DNA of 5,352 nt, taken from contig CAZCBN010000171.1 in assembly GCA_964496975.1 (NCBI GenBank), positions 1 through 5,352 on the forward strand, in the 5' to 3' direction. The position numbers and the translations under genes are program-made. Below the pieces are notes generated by a model, which ran no database searches, was not told the origin of the DNA, and was given only the letters and a program-made list of their open reading frames with translations. The stretch is from CAZCBN01 sp964496975. GTDB taxonomy: Bacteria; Planctomycetota; Phycisphaerae; Phycisphaerales; UBA1924. This document shows, in pieces, positions 1-5,352 of this stretch (the stretch's first letter is position 1; each line of letters begins with the position of its first letter).

Positions 1-1
1 G

Positions 2-2965
2 CTCCAGGCCGCGGAGGCGGCGGGCGCGCCGGAGGCCGAGATCGACTCGCTCGCGCAGGCTGTGGCGCAGGCTGAGATTGCCTACGAGACGCGCCGCGAC
101 GGCCTGCTGTCGGTGGGCCTGCGGGCGGAGGAGCTGCGCCGGGCCCTTGAGCTTTCGAACGCCGCGCGGCGGCTGAAGGACTTGGACACGCCCTTCCCGA
201 GCGATCGCCAGCGGGCGATCGACCGGCTCAAGCTGGAGCACCCGGACCTTGCGGCGGACATCGACCGCGTGGTGGCGGCGCACGACGCGTACCTCGCGCA
301 GCGCACGAGCCTTGACGACCCGGACGACCTGAAGCGGCTCATCTCGGCCGCGGGCGTGCCGTCGTTCCGGGTGATCGCGGTGCCGGGCGACTCGCAGACG
401 CAGCACCCCGAGGAGGAGCGGCTTCGGCGGGAGCTGCTGGAAAAGGGCCCGCAGAACGTGACCTCGCGCGACGCGCGGTGGTGCCGGATCAACGACATCT
501 TTTCCTCGGGTCTGGTCGAGACGTCGGCAGATCTTGCGGCGCTGGAGGTATCGCCCGCGGCGTTCATGGCGAGCAAGCGGTACACGGGTGAGGAGTACGG
601 CGGGGCCTATTGGGTGCTGTGCTGGGACACGCCGTCGCGGAGGCTGACGCGGGCCGAGGGCGACTGGGCGGTGTCGAGCACCTTCCGCACGCGCGACGAG
701 GTGGGCCGGCCGGCGATCGGCTTTGAGATGGACGCCCGCGGCGGGCGGCTGCTGGGCCTGATGACGGCCCAGAACACGGGCAACCGCATGGCGGTGCTGC
801 TGGACGAGCAGGTGTACACCGCGCCGGCGCTGCAGAGCGCGATCAGCCGGAGCGGGCGCATCACGGGCGAGTTCTCCGACGCCGACATCGACTACATCAT
901 CAAGGTGCTCTCCGCGGGCTCGCTGCAGGCGCGGGTGAGCGCGGAGCCGCTGAGCCAGAACACGGTGGCGCCGGAGTTCGGCCTGGACAACCTGCGTGCC
1001 GGGCGGGACGCGGGGCTGGTGGCGCTGGCGGTGATCTCGGTGTTCATGGTGGTCTACTACTACGGCTACGGCCTGATCGCCGTGGTGGCGCTGCTGGCGA
1101 ACGGGCTGATGATCCTGGGGGCGATGGCCCTGGCGCGGGCGTCGTTCACGCTGCCGGGCATCGCGGGCGTGGTGCTGACGTTCGGCATGGCCGTCGACGC
1201 GAACGTGCTCATCTACGAGCGCATCCGCGAGGAGCTGAACGCGGGGCAGGACCTGCGGACGGCGGTGCGGCTCGGCTTCAGCAAGGCGATGAGCTCGATC
1301 GTCGACGGCAACGTCACGAACCTCATCGTCTGCTTCGTGCTGGCGAACCTGGGGACGCAGGAGATCCGCGGCTTCGCGATCACGCTCGGCATCGGCGTGA
1401 TCACCACGCTGTTCGCGGCGCTCGTCGTCACGCGGCTGCTGATGTCCTTCGCGGTCGACGTGCTCAAGATCCGCACGATGAGCATGCTGCCGATGCGGAT
1501 CAAGTTCGTGGAGCGGCTGCTGAACCCGTCGATCGACTGGATCGCCCTCCGTTGGATCTTCGTCGCAGTGTCGGGCGTCTTTGTGTCGCTGGGCGTTTTC
1601 ATGATCGCCACCCGCGGCGAGGAGATGCTGGACATCGAGTTCCGCGGCGGCACGCAGGTAACGCTGGTGCTGGAGAAGGCGCCCGAGGCCGGCGGCGAGC
1701 CCGTGCCCGTGACGCGGACGCGGGCCGAGATTCTCGAGGGCGTCCGCGCGATCGCCGAGGGCCGGCCCGAGGGCGACCCGCTCCGGGCGCTGCGGAACGC
1801 CGAGGTCATCCCGATCAACCCGCAGGCGGACGGCGTGACGTCGGACCGGTTCACGGTGAAAACGTACGCGACGGCGCAGACCGAGATCCTGGAGGCCGTG
1901 TCGAAGCAGTTCGCCGAAGTGCTGGCCACGCGCCCGCCGCGCGGCTTCGCGGGGCGCGAGGTCGAGGGCGTCGCCGGGGCGCCGGTCTTCCCGGTGCTGT
2001 CGGGGAACCTGGGCGAGTCGATCGAGCGGCCCGACTTCCGGGCGGACGCACGCGAGTACCTCGGCGGCGTGGCGATCGTGCTGGAGGGCCTGAGCCCGCC
2101 GCCGACGCTCCGCGAGCTTGAGGAGGAGCTGGAGCAGGCCCGCAGCGGCGACGAGTTCTCCGACACGCTGGGCCGCTCGCGGGAGGTCCGGATCCTCCGC
2201 GGATCGGAGGAGTCCGTCGAGTCGGCCGTGCTGCTCGTGCGTGACGACTCGCTGAGCTACTTCGACAACCGCGATGCGTGGGAGGCCACGCTCGCGACGG
2301 GGGAGTGGTCGCTGACGCGGGCCGCGCTGTCGAACGTCACGACGCTCGCCAGCGTGCAGAGCTTCAGCGCGGTGATCGCCGAGGACTTCCAGCGGACGGC
2401 CGTCGTCACGGTCGCGATCAGCCTGCTGCTGATCCTGATCTATATCTGGGTGCGGTTCGGCTCGGTGAAGTACTCGCTCGGCGCGATCGTGTGCCTGGCG
2501 CACGACGTGCTCTGGGCGCTCGGGCTCATCGCGCTCGCCGAGATCGCGTACGACAACGAGTACACCGCGGGCATCGCGCAGGCCCTGGGCGTTGAGCCGT
2601 TCAAGATCGACCTGGGCCTGGTCGCGGCGATCCTGACGATCATCGGCTACTCGCTGAACGACACGATCATCGTCATGGACCGCATCCGCGAGACGAAGGG
2701 CCGGATGCAGTACGCCTCACGCGAAGTCGTGAACAAGAGCATCAACGAGACGATCAGCCGCACCGTCATCACCTCGGGCACCACGCTGCTCGCGGCCCTG
2801 GTGCTGTACACCGACGGCGGGGCGGGCGTGAAGGCGTTCAGCTTCGCGCTGCTCGTGGGCGTCGGCGTGGGCACGTACTCCTCGATCGCCGTCGCCGCGC
2901 CGATCGTCTGGTCGCGGAAGGCCGTGACGCGTTCGCAGACGCAGGAGGCCCCGCGCCTGGCGTAA
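2..2965 (+). CDS. secDF: Protein translocase subunit SecDF (fused SecD and SecF), 5' partial
   Basis: This inner-membrane RND-family protein uses the proton gradient to help SecYEG pull or release secreted proteins on the outer side. The frame is open from base 2, so the start lies upstream; a GTG at 62 is internal. About 987 residues are visible. The SecD half shows part of the P1 domain (strand near 362-383, GRPAIGF at 704-724), then membrane helices near 1013-1080, 1070-1135, 1151-1216, 1292-1354 and 1370-1456. The SecF half starts near 1485, with a helix at 1541-1609, the FRGG motif at 1640-1651, a long periplasmic region to about 2392, and helices near 2396-2460, 2477-2545, 2612-2690, 2750-2809 and 2834-2911. 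The signatures GMAVDANVLIYERIREE (1184-1234) and GYSLNDTIIVMDRIRET (2645-2695) are intact. The acidic residues tied to proton transport in the family (Asp at 1196 and 2660) and the Arg at 2759 are all kept, so the protein should be functional. Identification is secure; the missing N-terminus should hold the first helix and the SecD Gly-Gly motif. Confidence 0.97.
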   Translation, partial: LQAAEAAGAPEAEIDSLAQAVAQAEIAYETRRDGLLSVGLRAEELRRALELSNAARRLKDLDTPFPSDRQRAIDRLKLEHPDLAADIDRVVAAHDAYLAQRTSLDDPDDLKRLISAAGVPSFRVIAVPGDSQTQHPEEERLRRELLEKGPQNVTSRDARWCRINDIFSSGLVETSADLAALEVSPAAFMASKRYTGEEYGGAYWVLCWDTPSRRLTRAEGDWAVSSTFRTRDEVGRPAIGFEMDARGGRLLGLMTAQNTGNRMAVLLDEQVYTAPALQSAISRSGRITGEFSDADIDYIIKVLSAGSLQARVSAEPLSQNTVAPEFGLDNLRAGRDAGLVALAVISVFMVVYYYGYGLIAVVALLANGLMILGAMALARASFTLPGIAGVVLTFGMAVDANVLIYERIREELNAGQDLRTAVRLGFSKAMSSIVDGNVTNLIVCFVLANLGTQEIRGFAITLGIGVITTLFAALVVTRLLMSFAVDVLKIRTMSMLPMRIKFVERLLNPSIDWIALRWIFVAVSGVFVSLGVFMIATRGEEMLDIEFRGGTQVTLVLEKAPEAGGEPVPVTRTRAEILEGVRAIAEGRPEGDPLRALRNAEVIPINPQADGVTSDRFTVKTYATAQTEILEAVSKQFAEVLATRPPRGFAGREVEGVAGAPVFPVLSGNLGESIERPDFRADAREYLGGVAIVLEGLSPPPTLRELEEELEQARSGDEFSDTLGRSREVRILRGSEESVESAVLLVRDDSLSYFDNRDAWEATLATGEWSLTRAALSNVTTLASVQSFSAVIAEDFQRTAVVTVAISLLLILIYIWVRFGSVKYSLGAIVCLAHDVLWALGLIALAEIAYDNEYTAGIAQALGVEPFKIDLGLVAAILTIIGYSLNDTIIVMDRIRETKGRMQYASREVVNKSINETISRTVITSGTTLLAALVLYTDGGAGVKAFSFALLVGVGVGTYSSIAVAAPIVWSRKAVTRSQTQEAPRLA

Positions 2966-3021
2966 AGTCGGGGTCGGTCGGCTCGTGCTTGGTCGGTGGT
3001 GGCCGGCGGCCGGTCGTGGGA

Positions 3022-3060
3022 GGCCGCGGAGAGCCGCGCCGGCCGCGATGTTCCGCGGCC
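3022..3060. repeat. GC-rich inverted repeat between secDF and the LysM gene
   Basis: Arms GGCCGCGGA (3022-3030) and TCCGCGGCC (3052-3060) are exact reverse complements. A further G-U pair is possible in RNA, leaving a loop of about 19-21 bases that itself holds the palindrome GCCGGC (3038-3043). It lies 57 bases after the secDF stop and ends 14 bases before the Shine-Dalgarno site of the next gene. No T-run follows, so it is not a classical intrinsic terminator. It could slow transcription, stabilise the mRNA end of secDF, or be a protein site. The arms are seen directly; the role is unknown, and GC-rich DNA makes such pairings more likely by chance. Confidence 0.55.
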
Positions 3061-3074
3061 AGTCGCGGAGATTT

Positions 3075-3079
3075 GGAGG
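3075..3079 (+). promoter_or_regulatory. Ribosome binding site deciding the LysM gene start
   Basis: GGAGG sits 5 bases before the ATG at 3085. It fixes the start there rather than at the TTG, GTG or ATG codons further upstream in the same frame (from 2989) or the ATG at 3109. The residues just after 3085 lead directly into a hydrophobic anchor, as expected for a membrane protein's N-terminus. Confidence 0.75.
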
Positions 3080-3084
3080 CGCCG

Positions 3085-3918
3085 ATGTCGGCCGGGGCTT
3101 CCGCAGACATGCTCACCTCGCCGCGCCTCATCGGAGCCGCGGCCACGCTCGTCGTCGTGTGGATCGTCGTCTACTGGGCGTGGGAGCCGAGACCCGCCGC
3201 GATCACGTTTGACCCGCTGATCGCCCCGCCGCCGGGCTCGCAGACGACAGCGGCATCTTCGCCCCTCGGGGCCGCGACGCCGGCCACCGAACCGCCGAGC
3301 TGGCCGCCCTCGCCCGGCTCCCCGGACGCCGCGCCGATGAACACCAGCGCCGCCGCCGCCGCGCCGCCAAGCGTGCCGGACCGTCGCGCCGAGGCGAAGC
3401 CCCCCGCGCCGCCCGCCGGCGCTGTGGCGGCGGGCCCCACGCTTTCGGCCGCGGGTCAGTCCGCGGCGGGGGCCGCGCCCCGCCTCGTGCCGCCGGAGTT
3501 CCGCGAGTACACGGTGCGCTCCGGCGATCGGCTCGACTCGATCGCCGAGCGCGAGCTCGGCGCCTCCGAGCTCTGGGTTGCCATCGCGAAGTCCAACCCC
3601 ACGATCGACCCCAACCGCCTGCGCGTCGGGCAGGTCATCCGCATCCCGATCGATCCCGCGAACGTCCAGGGCATCGTCGTCGGCGGCGACGCTGCGGGCG
3701 TGACGGACGCCCACGCCCCGGATGCCCCCGGCGCCATCGAGTACCGCGTCGCCTCCGGCGACACGCTCTCCGGCATCGCGTCGCGCTTCTACGGCTCGCA
3801 GCGCTTCGCCGAGTTGATCTTCACCGCGAACCGCGACCGCCTCCGCACGCCCGACGATCTGCGCGTCGGCCAGACGCTTGTCATCCCGCCCGCGCCCGCG
3901 GGGGCGGTGCGGCCTTGA
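3085..3918 (+). CDS. Membrane-anchored protein with two LysM domains
   Basis: This is a 277-residue protein, probably held in the inner membrane with its C-terminal part in the periplasm, where LysM domains bind the N-acetylglucosamine-containing glycan of peptidoglycan. A 14-residue N-terminus with one Arg precedes a single hydrophobic helix at about residues 15-33 (LIGAAATLVVVWIVVYWAW). Residues 34-139 are an Ala/Pro/Ser-rich, low-complexity linker. LysM1 covers about residues 140-188 (YTVRSGDRLDSIAE to VGQVIRIP) and LysM2 about 218-268 (YRVASGDTLSGIAS to VGQTLVIP). Both have the YxVxSGDxLxxIA opening and a VGQxxxIP close. No catalytic domain is visible, so it may be a wall-binding scaffold or anchor. 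The absence of a lipobox Cys argues against a lipoprotein. An uncleaved anchor is more likely than a signal peptide because no good cleavage motif follows the helix. It lies 119 bases after secDF and overlaps the next gene by one base. The LysM call is firm; the cellular role is inferred. Confidence 0.9.
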   Translation: MSAGASADMLTSPRLIGAAATLVVVWIVVYWAWEPRPAAITFDPLIAPPPGSQTTAASSPLGAATPATEPPSWPPSPGSPDAAPMNTSAAAAAPPSVPDRRAEAKPPAPPAGAVAAGPTLSAAGQSAAGAAPRLVPPEFREYTVRSGDRLDSIAERELGASELWVAIAKSNPTIDPNRLRVGQVIRIPIDPANVQGIVVGGDAAGVTDAHAPDAPGAIEYRVASGDTLSGIASRFYGSQRFAELIFTANRDRLRTPDDLRVGQTLVIPPAPAGAVRP

Positions 3919-3920
3919 TG
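3916..3920 (+). promoter_or_regulatory. TGATG stop-start overlap (translational coupling site)
   Basis: The TGA stop of the LysM gene (3916-3918) shares its last base with the ATG (3918-3920) of the hydrolase gene. No strong Shine-Dalgarno sequence is visible just upstream; the nearest G-rich stretch is GGGGGCGG at about 3900-3907. Ribosomes finishing the LysM gene are therefore the likely source of initiation on the hydrolase gene, so the two proteins should be made in linked amounts. Confidence 0.7.
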
Positions 3921-4649
3921 GAGCCCGGCCCAGGATCGAGCCCGACGCCGAGCGCACGCTCCGGCCCGCCGCGGCTCGTCATGCTCCCGGGCCTCGGCGC
4001 CGACCCGCGGCTCTTCGCGCCGCAGACCGCCGCCTTCCCGGGCTCGGTCGTCCCCGCGTGGATCGCGCCGCGCCCGCGCGAGCCGATCGGCGACTATGCG
4101 GCCCGCTTCGCCGAGACGATTGACCGCCGTGTCCCCTACGCGCTCGTCGGCTTCTCCTTCGGCGGCCTCGTCGCCCTGGAGATCGCCCGGCGCACGGCCG
4201 ACCCGGCCCTGCGTCCCGCGGCCGTCGTGCTCATCAGCGGCCTGCGGTCCTCCGCCGCGGTGTCGCGGGCGTTCAAGGTGCAGCAGGCGATCGGCACGCT
4301 CGTCCCGCCGGCCGTTGCCAAGGCCGTCATCGCGGGCCCGCTCGCCTCGGCCTTCGCCTGGCGCGACGGGCTGAGCCGCGATCAGGCCGGCGGGCTCTCG
4401 GCGATGGCCCGCGACATCGACGTTGGCTTCCTGTTCTGGGCCGCGCGGGCCTGCGCCCGGTGGGACTGTGACGGCGTCTGCCCCGTTCCGGTGCACCACG
4501 TGCACGGCCGGCGCGACCCCGTCATCCCCTACGTCCCGCACCCGCACCTGCCGGGCGGCGAGGCCACGCTTCTCGACGCGGGCCACCTCATCACCTGGAC
4601 GGCGTCCGAGAAGGTCAACGCCTTCATCGCCGCGGCGGTGGGGGCCTAA
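3918..4649 (+). CDS. Alpha/beta hydrolase of unknown substrate
   Basis: This is a 243-residue protein with the alpha/beta hydrolase fold, probably a cytoplasmic esterase or thioesterase-like enzyme because no signal peptide or membrane helix is visible. The oxyanion-loop segment is LPGLGADPRLF (about residues 23-33). The nucleophile elbow is GFSFGG with Ser80. The acid is probably Asp200 in HGRRDPVIP, and the base is His223 in DAGHLITWT, giving a complete Ser-Asp-His triad in the usual order. A lid-like helical region lies between residues 110 and 185. It resembles, from memory, a group of small uncharacterised hydrolases with a GLGAD-type opening and a late HG..D / GGH pair; BioH-like esterases are more distant relatives. 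The ATG at 3918 is preferred because a start at the ATG at 3981 (residue 22) would remove the first core strand. The first 18 or so residues are Pro/Ser/Gly-rich and probably disordered. The gene is translationally coupled to the LysM gene; the substrate cannot be read from the sequence. Confidence 0.88.
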   Translation: MEPGPGSSPTPSARSGPPRLVMLPGLGADPRLFAPQTAAFPGSVVPAWIAPRPREPIGDYAARFAETIDRRVPYALVGFSFGGLVALEIARRTADPALRPAAVVLISGLRSSAAVSRAFKVQQAIGTLVPPAVAKAVIAGPLASAFAWRDGLSRDQAGGLSAMARDIDVGFLFWAARACARWDCDGVCPVPVHHVHGRRDPVIPYVPHPHLPGGEATLLDAGHLITWTASEKVNAFIAAAVGA

Positions 4650-4692
4650 GCACGCCCGTGGTTCAGCCGAAAGCACCCCGCGGCGGCCCCGC

Positions 4693-4698
4693 TACCAT
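4693..4698 (+). promoter_or_regulatory. Candidate -10 element upstream of the decarboxylase gene
   Basis: TACCAT matches four of six bases of the sigma-70 -10 consensus and sits in an otherwise very GC-rich gap, 66 bases before the GTG start. I see no clear -35 at the usual 16-18 base distance; the nearest TTC-containing stretch (TTCAGC, 4662-4667) is too far away. This is weak evidence, mainly supported by a co-directional gap of 115 bases that would otherwise have no promoter. Confidence 0.22.
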
Positions 4699-4714
4699 CG
4701 GCCGCGCGGGCGGT

Positions 4715-4734
4715 GCCGGCGCGGACACGCCGGT
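4715..4734. repeat. Small GC hairpin in the leader of the decarboxylase gene
   Basis: CCGGCG (4716-4721) and CGCCGG (4728-4733) are exact reverse complements around a 6-base loop, with one more G-U pair possible at 4715/4734. No T-run follows, so termination of the upstream unit is not well supported. It would lie in the 5' leader if transcription starts near 4705. It does not reach the ribosome binding site at 4752. It may be chance in GC-rich DNA. Confidence 0.35.
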
Positions 4735-4751
4735 CGGACGACAGACCAGAC

Positions 4752-4757
4752 GAGGGG
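4752..4757 (+). promoter_or_regulatory. Ribosome binding site for the decarboxylase gene
   Basis: GAGGGG ends 7 bases before the GTG at 4765. This spacing supports GTG 4765 as the start over the next in-frame GTG at 4771. No ATG is available near the beginning of the conserved Rossmann motif. Confidence 0.65.
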
Positions 4758-4764
4758 TGCGACG

Positions 4765-5352
<588 letters not shown>

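Noticed and set aside
62..64. GTG at 62 as the true start of secDF
   Set aside because: The frame is open to the left edge, and a start here would lack the first SecD membrane helix and N-terminal motif that the family requires.
1213..2166. Minus-strand open frame opposite secDF (317 codons)
   Set aside because: It is a Ser/Arg-rich translation opposite conserved SecD and SecF membrane motifs, so it is a shadow of the real gene.
2966..3020. Clustered GTCGG/GGTCGG units after secDF, considered as a tandem repeat
   Set aside because: The units are short, irregularly spaced and degenerate; they look like GC-rich low-complexity sequence, not an organised repeat array.
2989..3084. Longer N-terminus for the LysM protein starting at TTG 2989
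   Set aside because: It would add 32 Arg/Gly-rich residues, include the inverted repeat in coding sequence, and ignore the GGAGG site 5 bases before ATG 3085.
2647..3957. Long open frame on the minus strand across the end of secDF and the LysM gene (436 codons)
   Set aside because: Its translation is Arg/Gly/Ala-rich with no recognisable domain, and it lies opposite two well-supported genes. Long antisense frames are expected in DNA this rich in GC.
4642..4657. GGGC/GCCC pairing around the hydrolase stop codon, considered as a terminator
   Set aside because: There are only four base pairs, with an 8-base loop and no following T-run.
3789..4676. Minus-strand open frame opposite the hydrolase gene (295 codons)
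   Set aside because: The composition is biased (Arg, Gly, Asp, Glu) with no motif, while the + strand frame has a complete catalytic triad.

Overview
The window is a GC-rich (roughly 70% by eye) bacterial chromosome segment with every supported gene on the + strand. The best guess for the source is a member of the Planctomycetota, perhaps the Phycisphaerae. This rests on three things: the high GC content, a very long single-chain SecDF with enlarged periplasmic domains, and SecDF motif variants that I remember from that phylum. It is an inference; no rRNA or other marker gene is present.

Layout. Positions 2-2965 hold most of a SecD-SecF fusion, the proton-driven accessory subunit of the Sec translocon. 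It is cut at the left edge, so its true start, first membrane helix and the conserved SecD N-terminal Gly-Gly motif lie outside. A 119-base gap (2966-3084) carries a strong GC-rich inverted repeat and a good Shine-Dalgarno site. Positions 3085-3918 encode a membrane-anchored protein with a long Ala/Pro-rich linker and two LysM domains, which probably binds peptidoglycan in the periplasm. Its stop codon overlaps the start of an alpha/beta hydrolase (3918-4649) in a TGATG junction, so these two are almost certainly co-translated. After a 115-base gap (4650-4764) with a weak promoter candidate, a small hairpin and a clear ribosome binding site, a GTG-started UDP-glucuronate decarboxylase gene begins at 4765 and runs off the right edge.

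How they fit together. SecDF, the LysM protein and perhaps the hydrolase could form one transcription unit, because they are co-directional with short gaps or overlap. The first two are both envelope functions. The decarboxylase makes UDP-xylose for polysaccharide synthesis and probably has its own promoter. Nothing here is a mobile element, CRISPR array, RNA gene or obvious defence system. The points most worth a second look are the extended SecF periplasmic region, the coupled LysM/hydrolase pair and the intergenic inverted repeat. I did not find a convincing undescribed system.
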